From an uncultured Bacillota bacterium (GTDB lineage: Bacteria > Bacillota > Clostridia > Peptostreptococcales > Anaerovoracaceae), in NCBI GenBank assembly GCA_927441425.1, contig CAKMKG010000007.1, positions 1-64,000 on the forward strand: a stretch of 64,000 nucleotides of DNA, given 5' to 3'. Position 1 is the stretch's first letter; every line of letters starts with the position of its first letter. Positions 19,899 through 30,449 of the stretch are shown piece after piece. Both the position numbers and the translations under genes were made by a program. Below the pieces are notes generated by a model. It did no database searches and was not told the DNA's origin. It was given only the letters and a program-made list of their open reading frames with translations.

Positions 19899-22460
19899 TT
19901 AAATGAACAGGTTTACGTTGGATTCCTCCGCATCACCAAGATATGCGGCGACGCCGGCATATTCGATTCCGTCGATGAGCTCCTCCTTGGTGATCCCCAT
20001 GACATCCATGGACATAGTGCAGGCAACGATCTTGACTCCGTTGAACATGGCCTGCTTCATCAAATCCTCCAGCGTATCGATATTCTTATCCTTCATGACC
20101 TTCCGCATCATGGCGGTACCCATCCCGCCCATATTCATGTTGGAAAGGGTGAGCTTGGAAGTACCTCTCGGCATCATGGCGCCGAACATGGCATCCATGA
20201 AAGGCTTCTTCACGCCCTGCTTCTCTTTTTTTCTCAAGGCATTCAGGCCCCAGAAGGTGAAGAACATGGTGACCGGTCTGCCCATAGCGGCAGCGCCGTT
20301 TGCAATGATGAAGGAGGCTAACACCTTATCCAGATCTCCGCTGAACACGATGAGGGTCTTTCCTTGGGAAACCGCAGCGGTATGGGAAGCATGCATAATT
20401 GAAGCGGCGGTGTCTGCTTCTGCCACATGACTTCCTCCAAGGCCCTTCTGTATATATACGACGGTTTCTTTCCCGACTCGTTCTGCCTTCAGCAGTGTAT
20501 TTCCCATCCTCTTGCACCATGCTTCAATATCTCTGGCGAAGCCCATGTCGGTAGCGGAGACCTGGAGTATTTCTCCATCATTCATTTCTTTGACGGACTG
20601 AAATACTCTCATGATCGGACCCGGACATTGAAGCCCGCTGCAATCAAGGGTTTGTTTCGCTACAATTTTATCCAAGTCGATGGTGTTGCTTTTTATTGCT
20701 TCTTCATGGTTCATGGGATTGCCTCCTTCTATATTTGAAGTGCGTTGTCCTGTGGCCTTCATCAATCTATCATGGCAGACGGATTTATAGAAGCTGGTAC
20801 CGCCGGGGAGCACTTTAACCTTTTCAAAACCGCTGTTCAAGAGTATTCTTGCAGCGTTATAAGATCTCACGCCGATGGCACAGTATGGGATAATCAGCTT
20901 GTTCTTATCCAGCTCATTGATGCGCTCCCTCAGTTGACCCAAGGGGATGTGACAGGAATTGGGGATTTGGAACGCCATTCTTTCCATCTCTTCCCCTACA
21001 TCCAGGATGATATAGTCGTCTCTTTCCGTCAGTTCCAACTCATCCAATCCATTCCAGTCAATGAATGAGGCGATGCCCTCCAATATATTCTCGGCGACAA
21101 AACCGAGCATGTTTACCGGATCCTTGGCGGAGGAATATGGTGGAGCATATGCCAGTTCCAGTTCTGCCAGATCGTAGATGGTCCCGCCCAATCGCATTGC
21201 TGTAGCAATGGTATCGATCCTTTTGTCTGCACCCTCCTGACCGACGATTTGCGCACCAAAGATCTTTCCGTCCTTGCCAAAGAGCAGCTTTAGCGTGAGC
21301 GGAGTTGCTCCCGGATAATAGCCTGCATGGGATTTCTGATTGATCAAGGCGACGAAGTAATCCTTATATAATTCTTTTCCCATGGATTTTAACGTTTTTT
21401 CGTTGATGCCGGTGGCGGCTACGGACAAATCAAAGACCTGCGCTATGGAGGTTCCCTGGGTTCCCTTATATTTTTCCGGCCTGCTTCTTAGCTGCCCTGT
21501 CTCTCTTGCGATATTGTTGGCACAGATGCGTCCTTGCTTATTCGCAGGGCCTGCCAGAGGGACCATGGTCTTGTTTTTGAAAACAAACTCTTCCACCTCG
21601 ATGACGTCGCCCACGGCATAAATATTCGGATCGGAGGTCTTTAAGTATTCGTTAACCACGATTCCGCCTCTGGCATTCAGCACCAGCTCACAGTCTTTTG
21701 CAAGCTGACTGTTTGGTTTGATGCCGATGGAAAGGATAACAAGCTCCGCTTCTATGGTTTTCCCATCCTGCAGTGTTATGGTTGTAACACCATCCTGATG
21801 GGCGAATTGCTTTACGCCGTTGTTCAACTCGAGCTGTACATGATTCATTCGCATGTTCTCATGAACCAGCTGTGCCATTTCATAGTCGATTGGCGCCATG
21901 ACCTGATTCAGCATTTCTATAACAGTAACCTCACAGCCCACTGCGTGGAGGTTCTCAGCCATTTCCAGACCGATAAACCCGCCTCCGATGACTGCGGCAC
22001 GCTTCGGCTTCTGTTCCGTAACGATTTTCTTGATGCGGTCCGTATCCGGTACGGTCCAGAGCGTATGGATTCCGGGACTTTCAATGCCGGGAATCGGCGG
22101 CTTCAGCGGAGAGGAACCGGTTGAAATAACAAGGATATCATAGCTTTCCTCATACTCCTCACCTGCTTTACCATTTTTCACACGAACCATTTTCCTGTCA
22201 CGATCAATAGACAGGACTTCATTGTTTACGCGTACGTCAATGTTAAACTTCGCTTTCATCCCTTCCGGTGTCTGCAGCAGCAAAGCATCTCGCTCCTTGA
22301 TCACGCCGCCGATATGGTAAGGCAGACCGCAATTTGCATAGGAAATATACTCACCTCGTTCAAACAGGATGATTTCCGTTGACTCATCCAGCCTTCTAAG
22401 CCGGGCCGCAGTGGTGGCACCGCCGGCTACCCCCCCGATGATTAATACCTTTTTACTCAT
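19899..22460 (-). CDS. CoA-disulfide reductase-type FAD/NAD oxidoreductase fused to rhodanese, TusA and DsrE/F-like domains
   Basis: N-term GGVAGGATTAARLRRL and ISYANCGLPY; rhodanese PYCAIGVRSYNAA; TusA LDCSGLQCPGPIMRV; DsrE-like LIVFSGDLDKVLASFIIANGAAAMG...CTMSMDVMGI. Confidence 0.93.
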   Translation of the reverse strand: MSKKVLIIGGVAGGATTAARLRRLDESTEIILFERGEYISYANCGLPYHIGGVIKERDALLLQTPEGMKAKFNIDVRVNNEVLSIDRDRKMVRVKNGKAGEEYEESYDILVISTGSSPLKPPIPGIESPGIHTLWTVPDTDRIKKIVTEQKPKRAAVIGGGFIGLEMAENLHAVGCEVTVIEMLNQVMAPIDYEMAQLVHENMRMNHVQLELNNGVKQFAHQDGVTTITLQDGKTIEAELVILSIGIKPNSQLAKDCELVLNARGGIVVNEYLKTSDPNIYAVGDVIEVEEFVFKNKTMVPLAGPANKQGRICANNIARETGQLRSRPEKYKGTQGTSIAQVFDLSVAATGINEKTLKSMGKELYKDYFVALINQKSHAGYYPGATPLTLKLLFGKDGKIFGAQIVGQEGADKRIDTIATAMRLGGTIYDLAELELAYAPPYSSAKDPVNMLGFVAENILEGIASFIDWNGLDELELTERDDYIILDVGEEMERMAFQIPNSCHIPLGQLRERINELDKNKLIIPYCAIGVRSYNAARILLNSGFEKVKVLPGGTSFYKSVCHDRLMKATGQRTSNIEGGNPMNHEEAIKSNTIDLDKIVAKQTLDCSGLQCPGPIMRVFQSVKEMNDGEILQVSATDMGFARDIEAWCKRMGNTLLKAERVGKETVVYIQKGLGGSHVAEADTAASIMHASHTAAVSQGKTLIVFSGDLDKVLASFIIANGAAAMGRPVTMFFTFWGLNALRKKEKQGVKKPFMDAMFGAMMPRGTSKLTLSNMNMGGMGTAMMRKVMKDKNIDTLEDLMKQAMFNGVKIVACTMSMDVMGITKEELIDGIEYAGVAAYLGDAEESNVNLFI

Positions 22461-22710
22461 GGGATTCTTCTCCTATTCTTTATTTTCATTGTATTTAATT
22501 TGTTATTTATATAACGATCTATACCCATAGTAGCATTTTTTAAGCGCTCACTCAGTGACTTTGTCACACAATCGTAAATTCAAATTGATTTTTCCGACAA
22601 GGGTGCTATAATGAAGATAAATTCATAATGTAAAATAATATTTCATATTATGAACATTTTCGGCCTGTTAAAACATAAAATAGCAATGAAAAGAGGTGAA
22701 AACAAGAAGA

Positions 22711-23658
22711 ATGAAAAAGGCAAAAAAACTGGAAATCGGAGATACCATAGGATTGATTTCTCCATCGAGCCCCTCAGAGAAAAAAAGCGAGATTGTCCGT
22801 GGCGTCGAAACCATGGAACGCCTGGGATACAAAGTAGTTCTGTCAAAGAATCTCAACAAAGCGAAAGGACTTGTCGCGGGAACGGAAGAAGAACGAGGGG
22901 ACGATCTGAACGAAATGTTTCGGAGGGACGATATTGATGCAGTTTTTGTAACACAGGGAGGATACGGCGCAGCACAGATGATCCGCCATATCGACTTCGA
23001 CATGATTGCGCGGAATCCGAAAATCTTTACCGGATTCAGCGACATTACCTCTCTGCATCTGGCCATCATGAAGTTCTCCCAAGTGGTTACCTTCCACAGC
23101 CCGGGGATATCACGCTTCAACAGTGAAGAACTGACAGATTACACCAAAGAAGCATTTTTTAGAGCGATCACGCAGACGGAACCCATCGGCGAAATTAAGC
23201 TTGCCAATCCCAAGAAGTGGATCAATCGAATCCATCAGGGAACAGCAGAGGGAATCATTACCGGCGGCAATCTCACCTTGATCTGCGCAACCCTAGGGAC
23301 ACCTTATGAGATAGACACAAGAGGCAAAATTTTATTCTTTGAGGATCTGGATACGGAGCCTTGGATTTTCGATCATATGCTTTCCCATCTGAGAAATGCA
23401 GGAAAGCTTGAGCAGGCTGCCGGGATCGTCATCGGAGAATGCCAAAACTGTGTGCCGTTCCTGTACAATCCCGGTTATTATGTGGATACCAGCCTGGAAG
23501 ATGTCCTGGACTATTATATTAAGCCACTCTCGGTACCGGCTATTTATGGGCTGCCTATGGGGCATACGGATGATTTGGCTACGATCCCTCTTGGCGTTGG
23601 AGCGCGGCTGGATGCGGACAATAAAAAGCTTGAGATTCTGGAAGGCGGAGTCGTTTAG
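22711..23658 (+). CDS. LD-carboxypeptidase family (S66, MccF-like)
   Basis: IGLISPSSP, GYGAAQMIRHIDFDMIARNPKIFTGFSDITSLHLAI, GGNLTLICATLGTPYEID. Confidence 0.92.
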   Translation: MKKAKKLEIGDTIGLISPSSPSEKKSEIVRGVETMERLGYKVVLSKNLNKAKGLVAGTEEERGDDLNEMFRRDDIDAVFVTQGGYGAAQMIRHIDFDMIARNPKIFTGFSDITSLHLAIMKFSQVVTFHSPGISRFNSEELTDYTKEAFFRAITQTEPIGEIKLANPKKWINRIHQGTAEGIITGGNLTLICATLGTPYEIDTRGKILFFEDLDTEPWIFDHMLSHLRNAGKLEQAAGIVIGECQNCVPFLYNPGYYVDTSLEDVLDYYIKPLSVPAIYGLPMGHTDDLATIPLGVGARLDADNKKLEILEGGVV

Positions 23659-23740
23659 AATCAAATCAAAAAAACAAAAAGCAATCAAGAAATCGATTGG
23701 ATGGAAATTTTTGATGGAAATCTCATAGGAGGAGAAAGAA

Positions 23741-25366
23741 ATGAAAAAGAACAAACTCTTAGCTTGGATACTTGCTTTGTTAGTATGCATCAGTCTTGCA
23801 GGCTGCGGCGGTGCCCAAACGACGGAAGGCGTGAATACGTTCCGTATCGGAACCACGACGTCCATTGACACCTTAAATCCATTGTCCTCATATATGCAGG
23901 TCGGATTTGAGGTGTTTTTACTTATTTATGATCCATTGGTAAGGTATGACGAGAATTTTGAATCGGTAGGAAGTCTTGCAGAAAGCTGGACCTCCAGCGA
24001 GGACGGACTGACCTGGACCTTCAACCTGAGAGAAGGAGTCATCTGGCATGACGGCGAGCCCCTTACCTCGGATGACGTGAAATTTACATATGACCTGATG
24101 ATGGAAAATGGTCTTGGCTATATGTATTCCTCTTATCTGACCGGCATCAGCGCCATCGAATGTCCGGATGAAAAAACCGTTGTCATTAAAACCGAAGAGC
24201 CGAAAGCCAACATGCTAATGAACACGACGCCAATCCTGCCCCAGCACATCTGGAGTGAGATTGATACAGAAGAATTGGAACTGTACACCAATGCGAGTCC
24301 TGTAGGAACGGGACCCTTCAAATTTGACTCCAGCAGCGAGGGAGTCATCAAGCTGGTTAAGAATGACGCCTACTTCGGAACGGTTCCTGCCATGGACGAA
24401 TGTGTCTTTGTAAGCTATTCCAATACCGACACCATGGCACAGGCCTTGTCCCTGGGGGAAATCGATGGGGCGTTCAATATTGGTTACGCGCAGAAAAAAC
24501 AGCTTGACGCAGACGAGAACGTCACCCTGATCTCCGGCGAAATTCCGGGATTCACCCAGATCGGCGTCAATGTATGGACTGATCCGGCAAGCAAAGGGAA
24601 TCCTCTGCTGAAGGATAAGGCGATCCGGCAGGCGATAGACTGTGCCATCGACAAACAGAAAATGATTGATATGGTTTATGGCGGAGAGGGCTCGGTGGGC
24701 ACGACGCTCCTGAATCCGGGACAGTTCTACCATTATGAACCGACTGCGGAGGAGCTTCGTTCCTATAACATAGAGAAAGCCAACGCACGTTTAGATCAGG
24801 CCGGATATATGGATACAGACGGCGATGGAATTAGAGAAGCTTCAAACGGCAGCAAACTGGAGTTCTCATTGATCACCATTGCGGATAATTCGGATGAAAT
24901 CAAAGCAGGTCAGCTCATCGTTTCCGATTGCGAGAAAATCGGAATCGGGATTAAAAACGAAACCATGGATGACGGAGCGCTGTATGATAAAATTATCTCC
25001 GGAGACTTTGATCTGTTCATCTGGGGCTGGGGAGGAGATATCGATCCGAGCGTCATTCTGGAGCTTTTGACTACTGGGCAGATCGGCGCCAACAATGAGC
25101 CTCATTTTTCCAATGCAGAATATGATGCTTTGTTTTTAGAACAGGCAACTATGATGGATGAAAAGGAGAGACAGGCAGCGGTATTCGAAATGCAGAGAAT
25201 CGCTTATGACGAGGCACCGTACATCATTCTTTTGTATGACAACAACCTGCAGGCCATCCGTTCTGATCGCTGGACAGGATTCAAGCAGATTCCCGCGGAG
25301 ACCGGACTGTTCTTCCTTAATATAAACTTTGACAATTATATCAACATCAAACCGATTGTTGAATAG
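23741..25366 (+). CDS. Dipeptide/oligopeptide ABC transporter substrate-binding lipoprotein
   Basis: Lipobox SLAGC; SLAESWTSSEDGLTWTFNLREGVIWHDGEPLTSDDVKFTYDLM. Confidence 0.93.
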   Translation: MKKNKLLAWILALLVCISLAGCGGAQTTEGVNTFRIGTTTSIDTLNPLSSYMQVGFEVFLLIYDPLVRYDENFESVGSLAESWTSSEDGLTWTFNLREGVIWHDGEPLTSDDVKFTYDLMMENGLGYMYSSYLTGISAIECPDEKTVVIKTEEPKANMLMNTTPILPQHIWSEIDTEELELYTNASPVGTGPFKFDSSSEGVIKLVKNDAYFGTVPAMDECVFVSYSNTDTMAQALSLGEIDGAFNIGYAQKKQLDADENVTLISGEIPGFTQIGVNVWTDPASKGNPLLKDKAIRQAIDCAIDKQKMIDMVYGGEGSVGTTLLNPGQFYHYEPTAEELRSYNIEKANARLDQAGYMDTDGDGIREASNGSKLEFSLITIADNSDEIKAGQLIVSDCEKIGIGIKNETMDDGALYDKIISGDFDLFIWGWGGDIDPSVILELLTTGQIGANNEPHFSNAEYDALFLEQATMMDEKERQAAVFEMQRIAYDEAPYIILLYDNNLQAIRSDRWTGFKQIPAETGLFFLNINFDNYINIKPIVE

Positions 25367-25381
25367 TAAGCAGAGGTTTTC

Positions 25382-26350
25382 ATGAAGAAAAGAAGCTTGA
25401 TTCAAAAAAGCATATACGCTGTGATTACGATATTTGCAGTGCTGGTATTCAATTACCTACTATTTCGGGTACTGCCGGGGGATCCCCTGTCCATGATGAT
25501 GAGGAATCCAAAGGCAACGCCGGAGATGATCGAAGGAATGAGACAGCTCTTTGGGCTGGATCAACCTTGGTATGTCCAGCTATATTTGTACTTCAAAAAT
25601 TTATTGGCCGGAGATCTGGGCATGTCCTTCTACTTCAAGCAGCCCGTCAGCAGTGTCATCGGCGCGCGGATTATGCCGACGATCATCATGGTAGGACTCG
25701 CTGAGGTCGTGGCCATCTTCGCGGGAATTATCATCGGACTTATCGCAGCCTGGAAAAGAGGTACAAGAATCGATGTTGCGACACTGGGATTTTCTCTCGT
25801 CACCTATTCCATGCCCACCTTCTGGCTGGGTATGGTCATCGTGGTTGTCTTTAGTGTTAATCTTCACCTGTTTCCAACAAGCGGCATTCTGACGCCGGGG
25901 ATGACCTATCAAACGACAGGGGCAATGGTGGCAGATTATATCAGGCATCTGATTCTTCCTACTCTGACCATGAGCATCGTTTTGATCGGGGAATACGCCT
26001 TGACCATGCGGAACACCTTGACAGATGTGCTATCGGAGGATTATATCACGACAGCAAAAGCGAAGGGCTTTGACAACAAGTATATTTTGAGAAAGCATGC
26101 GCTGCCCAATGCCATGCTACCTATGGTAACCCTGATCGCAATCAATTTGGGACTGGTCGTCGGCGGTACGGTTCAGGTTGAGACGGTCTTCTCCTGGCCG
26201 GGGCTTGGAAGCCTCATGTATGAAGCGCTGAGAGCCCGGGATTACCCGCTGCTTCAAGGCGTGTTCCTGCTGGTGACGGTCTCCGTCGTCGTTGCCAATT
26301 TCATTGCAGATATCACCTATTCCTATATCGACCCCAGAGTCAAAGAGTAG
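25382..26350 (+). CDS. Peptide ABC transporter permease (DppB-like)
   Basis: RVLPGDPLSMMM, KAKGFDNKYILRKHALPNAMLPMVTLIAINLGLVVGGTVQVETVFSWPGLG. Confidence 0.94.
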   Translation: MKKRSLIQKSIYAVITIFAVLVFNYLLFRVLPGDPLSMMMRNPKATPEMIEGMRQLFGLDQPWYVQLYLYFKNLLAGDLGMSFYFKQPVSSVIGARIMPTIIMVGLAEVVAIFAGIIIGLIAAWKRGTRIDVATLGFSLVTYSMPTFWLGMVIVVVFSVNLHLFPTSGILTPGMTYQTTGAMVADYIRHLILPTLTMSIVLIGEYALTMRNTLTDVLSEDYITTAKAKGFDNKYILRKHALPNAMLPMVTLIAINLGLVVGGTVQVETVFSWPGLGSLMYEALRARDYPLLQGVFLLVTVSVVVANFIADITYSYIDPRVKE

Positions 26351-26366
26351 AAGGGAGGCAGAGACA

Positions 26367-27239
26367 TTGCACTATAAAGAATTTCGTTACAGGAAGCTGA
26401 AAGAATTTTTCCGCGCGGTCAAAAACAATAAAATGGCGCTCTTCGGATCGGTGACCCTGATGTTTTTCCTTCTTGTCGCTGTCTTCGGACCGATTCTCAT
26501 GCCCTTTTCAACACTGGATTTTGGTAATGTGGAGGATATACTACTTCCGCCAAGCGGAGACCATCTCCTGGGCACCGACGACATGGGCAGGGATATTTTG
26601 GCCAATTTGATTTCCGGAAGCAGAATCTCATTGCTGATCGGGATTATGGCGACGCTGATCTCCATGATTATCGGCTGTGTCATCGGAATTGTGTCCGGAT
26701 ACTTTGGGAAGCGGATCGATCAGCTGCTGATGCGGTTTACCGATTTCTTTCTGGTCATTCCATGGCTGCCTTTGATGATGGTTCTTGCAGCTGTGCTGGG
26801 AACAAACATCTGGAATATCATCTTTGTCATAGGAATCACCAGCTGGGCCGGAACGGCAAGAATTGTCAGAGCCCAGACCCTGTCCGTCAAGGAACGACAA
26901 TTTGTTGAACGGACCATTTCCCTTGGGGCCGGCAGTAAACACATCATGCTTCATCACATCCTGCCCAATGTATTTCCTCTGGTTTTTGCCAACACGGTTC
27001 TGGTAGCCTCCATTGCCATCGTATCGGAAACAACCCTGAGCTTTTTGGGTCTGGGAGATCCGAGCCAGGCAAGCTGGGGGATGATGCTCCACTATGCCTT
27101 TGAAAGCGGTGCGGCCAGTGCGGGTGCCTACTGGTATTATTTGCCTCCGGGCTTTTGTGTGGTAGCAGTGGTATTGTCCTTCACCCTCATGGGCTATGCC
27201 TTTGACGAAATACTGAATCCAAAATTGAAGGGCAGGTAA
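26367..27239 (+). CDS. Peptide ABC transporter permease (DppC-like)
   Basis: LLGTDDMGRDILANLISGSRISL, TIVSETTLSFLGLGDPSQASWGMML-type region; TTG start. Confidence 0.93.
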   Translation: MHYKEFRYRKLKEFFRAVKNNKMALFGSVTLMFFLLVAVFGPILMPFSTLDFGNVEDILLPPSGDHLLGTDDMGRDILANLISGSRISLLIGIMATLISMIIGCVIGIVSGYFGKRIDQLLMRFTDFFLVIPWLPLMMVLAAVLGTNIWNIIFVIGITSWAGTARIVRAQTLSVKERQFVERTISLGAGSKHIMLHHILPNVFPLVFANTVLVASIAIVSETTLSFLGLGDPSQASWGMMLHYAFESGAASAGAYWYYLPPGFCVVAVVLSFTLMGYAFDEILNPKLKGR

Positions 27240-27243
27240 GAAT

Positions 27244-28215
27244 ATGAAACTATTAGAGGTAGAAAATCTGAATACCTATTTTAATACTTCCAAGGGACAG
27301 CTCAAGGCGGTCAATGGAGTGAGCTTTGATCTGGAATATGGTGAAGCATTGGGAATGGTAGGGGAATCCGGATGCGGAAAAACCACCTGTGCCCTTTCCA
27401 TCGCAAAACTGCTGCCCAAGGAGGGAGAAATCACAGGAGGCCGGATTCTTCTGGAAGGTGTTGATCTTGCATCGATGCCAGAGTCAGAGATCCGGAAAAA
27501 GAGATGGAAGGATGTTTCCGTCATTTTTCAGGGCGCCATGAATGCGCTGAATCCGGTGATGAAGGTAGGGGATCAGATTTCGGAAGCAATCGTCCTTCAC
27601 GAAAAGGGTAGCAAGGAAGCGGCAAAGAGACGAACTGGGGAGATCCTGGAACTGGTTGAGATTCCGGCAGCCCGTGGGAGCAATTATCCCCATGAATTCA
27701 GCGGAGGGATGAAGCAGAGAGCAATGATCGCCATGGCGCTGGCCTGCAATCCGAAGATCGTCATCGGAGATGAACCGACCACGGCCCTGGACGTCATGGT
27801 TCAGGCACAGATTTTAAATCTGCTGGAAAAGATACGAAAAGAATTCAAGATGGGCTTTATCCTCATTACCCACGATCTATCCATTTTAGGAGAGACTTGT
27901 GATAAAATTGCAGTGATGTATGCGGGAAAAATTGTGGAGCTGGGAACGGTGGAGGATATCTTTGAGAGGACCGCCCATCCTTATACCCAAAGGCTCATTG
28001 CCTGTTTCCCAAATATCCGGGGTGAAAAGCGCATACCGGAAGGAATTTCCGGATCACCTCCCAACATGCTGGCACTGGCACCGGGATGCAGCTTTGCACC
28101 AAGGTGTGACAGAAAGCAGGCTTGCTGCGAGACACTGGAGCCGGTAGGGAAACAAATCGGAGAGAAGCACTTTGCGGCCTGCCATTTTGCACTGGGAGGT
28201 GGAGCGATTGAGTAA
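27244..28215 (+). CDS. Peptide ABC transporter ATP-binding protein (DppD-like)
   Basis: GESGCGKTT, FSGGMKQRAMIAMAL, GDEPTTALDV, C-terminal CSFAPRC. Confidence 0.95.
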   Translation: MKLLEVENLNTYFNTSKGQLKAVNGVSFDLEYGEALGMVGESGCGKTTCALSIAKLLPKEGEITGGRILLEGVDLASMPESEIRKKRWKDVSVIFQGAMNALNPVMKVGDQISEAIVLHEKGSKEAAKRRTGEILELVEIPAARGSNYPHEFSGGMKQRAMIAMALACNPKIVIGDEPTTALDVMVQAQILNLLEKIRKEFKMGFILITHDLSILGETCDKIAVMYAGKIVELGTVEDIFERTAHPYTQRLIACFPNIRGEKRIPEGISGSPPNMLALAPGCSFAPRCDRKQACCETLEPVGKQIGEKHFAACHFALGGGAIE

Positions 28216-29215
28216 CGAAAATGGTTCGAAAGATAACATTGTCAGAATCGAAGGCCTGAAGGTCTATTATGATTTGAAGGAAAGCTTTTCATCGAGCCTG
28301 ATCTCCCAAAAGAAGAGACGAGTTAAGGCTGTGGATGATCTTTCCCTGTCCATCGGCGCAGGAGAGATCCTGTCGCTGGTAGGCGAAAGCGGAAGCGGCA
28401 AGACCACCACCGGAAAGGCCATTCTCCAGCTTACAAAGGTGACGGAGGGGGAGATTTTTTTCCGTGAGGAACGAATCGACCCGAAGAATAAAGTGTTTAT
28501 GAAAGCTTTCCGGCAGAAAGCCCAGATGATCTTTCAGGACCCCTATCAGGCATTAAATCCCAGAGATTTTGTCCTCGATATCATCGCAGAGCCCCTTGAT
28601 GTCAATCAACTTGCCTCCTCGGCGAAGGAGCGGGAGGACCGGGTAATCCTTGCGCTGGAACAGGCAGGACTGTCACCGGGCCGGGATTATTTATACCGCT
28701 ATCCCCACGAATTGAGTGGAGGGCAAAGGCAGAGAATTGTCATCGCAGGAGCGATGATTATGAACCCTGACTTTATTGTAGCCGATGAACCGATTTCAAT
28801 GCTGGATGCATCGATTCGTACCGGAATTTTAAGGCTGATGATGCAGATCAGAGAGGATAGAGAGCTTGCCTATTTATTCATCACCCATGATCTTTCTCTG
28901 GCATGGCTCATCTCCGACCGGATCGCAATTCTGTATCTAGGGAGTCTTCTGGAACTGGGGAAAGCGGACGATATCATGAAAAGAGGACTTCATCCCTACA
29001 CAAAAGCGTTAACCAAGATCATGCCGATGCCCGGGGTCAATCGCGGGAGGGAACGAATCACCCTGCCCGGAGAAATTCCTTCGGCCACTGAGGAAATCGT
29101 CGGGTGTAAATTCAGAGGGCGCTGTGAAAAGGCCATAGCCATATGCGCTGAACAGCGACCAGCCCTTGCCGAGGTAAGCGCGGGGCATTTTGTGGCATGT
29201 CATCTATGCAAGTAA
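28208..29215 (+). CDS. Peptide ABC transporter ATP-binding protein (DppF-like)
   Basis: GESGSGKTTTGKAIL, LSGGQRQRIVIAGAM, ADEPISMLDASIR. Confidence 0.95.
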   Translation: MSNENGSKDNIVRIEGLKVYYDLKESFSSSLISQKKRRVKAVDDLSLSIGAGEILSLVGESGSGKTTTGKAILQLTKVTEGEIFFREERIDPKNKVFMKAFRQKAQMIFQDPYQALNPRDFVLDIIAEPLDVNQLASSAKEREDRVILALEQAGLSPGRDYLYRYPHELSGGQRQRIVIAGAMIMNPDFIVADEPISMLDASIRTGILRLMMQIREDRELAYLFITHDLSLAWLISDRIAILYLGSLLELGKADDIMKRGLHPYTKALTKIMPMPGVNRGRERITLPGEIPSATEEIVGCKFRGRCEKAIAICAEQRPALAEVSAGHFVACHLCK

Positions 29216-29246
29216 GATGCAAATAATAATTGAAGGCGGAAAATAT

Positions 29247-30449
29247 ATGGAGAAGACAATTGATCGAAATGAGCTTTGGCAGCTTGCGTCTGCGCTGGTG
29301 AAGATACCGAGCTGTCCTTCCTTGAACGGCAGTGAAAAGGCAATGGCAGAATATATCTATCGCATCTTCCAGGAGGAGGGCATTCAGGCCGAGCTGGTTG
29401 AAGTCTGCGGGGGAAGGCCGAATGTGTATGCCGTACTAAAAGGAAGCGGCGGTGGAAAATCGCTGATGCTCACCGGACATCTTGATACCGTGCCCGCCTA
29501 TGGTATGGAAAATCCCTTGAGCGGTGAAATGAAAGACGGAAGACTGTATGGTCGTGGTGCCTGTGATATGAAGGGCCCTCTGGCGGCAATGATCGGAACT
29601 ATGCTTTCTGTCAAGAGGGATTGCATTCAACTGAAGGGGGATTTATACTTTACTGGAGTGATCGACGAAGAGGAAACCGGCAGAGGGACGGAGGCACTGG
29701 TGAAAAACGGGCCATACACTGACGGGGCTATCATAGGCGAGCCCACCGCTCTGAGAATAGGAGCGGGTAATAAAGGATTAGAGTGGATGGAAATCCGGGT
29801 CAAAGGGAAAACGGTTCACGGCGGGGCAATGGAAAAAGGAATCAATGCGATCTCCAAGGCGGCAAAACTCATCTCCAGACTGGAGACCTCCTATATCCCG
29901 AAGCTGGAAGAGAAGCGGCATCCGCTTCTCGGTGCACCAACATTGAATTTCGGTACCATTGCGGGAGGGGACCAGCCCAGCAGTGTTCCTGGTCAATGCA
30001 TCATCCGAGTGGATCGGCGCTGGGTACCGGAGGAAACCTTGGAGGAGGTTTATCAGGGATTGCAGGAGATCATTGATGAACTGAAGCGGGAAGACCCGCA
30101 GTTTGATGCGGAGCTCAGAGATCTGTTCGAAAAGGACGATCTTCTGATCCACCGTCCCTTCTTTACCGATGAGGCGGATCCACTGATCGTTTCCGCAAGG
30201 AATGGGATGAGCAGGTTGGAGCAGGAGTCGGGACTGCCTACAGGGAGCTTTCAAAAGGAGCTCACAGTTTTCCCGGCCTGGTCAGATGCGGGATTTATCA
30301 GCAATGAGACAAAGGCAAGCTGTATCATTCTGGGTCCCGGAGATTTGGCGTTGGCCCATACCATGGAAGAATCCATTGCCTTGGAGGAAATCCATAGGGC
30401 GGCCTGCCTGTATAAAAATATAGTGATGGAGTACTGCGGTGTTGAATAG
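29247..30449 (+). CDS. M20 family metallopeptidase (ArgE/DapE-like)
   Basis: LTGHLDTVPA, GRGACDMKGPLAAMIG, VIDEEETGRGTEAL. Confidence 0.92.
   Translation: MEKTIDRNELWQLASALVKIPSCPSLNGSEKAMAEYIYRIFQEEGIQAELVEVCGGRPNVYAVLKGSGGGKSLMLTGHLDTVPAYGMENPLSGEMKDGRLYGRGACDMKGPLAAMIGTMLSVKRDCIQLKGDLYFTGVIDEEETGRGTEALVKNGPYTDGAIIGEPTALRIGAGNKGLEWMEIRVKGKTVHGGAMEKGINAISKAAKLISRLETSYIPKLEEKRHPLLGAPTLNFGTIAGGDQPSSVPGQCIIRVDRRWVPEETLEEVYQGLQEIIDELKREDPQFDAELRDLFEKDDLLIHRPFFTDEADPLIVSARNGMSRLEQESGLPTGSFQKELTVFPAWSDAGFISNETKASCIILGPGDLALAHTMEESIALEEIHRAACLYKNIVMEYCGVE

Noticed and set aside
22622-22654. TTCATAAT...ATTATGAA inverted repeat upstream of the LD-carboxypeptidase gene
   Set aside because: AT-rich 8-bp arms with a 17-nt gap are easily expected by chance in AT-rich intergenic DNA.
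26628-27092. 154 aa minus-strand ORF
   Set aside because: Antisense to the DppC-like permease.
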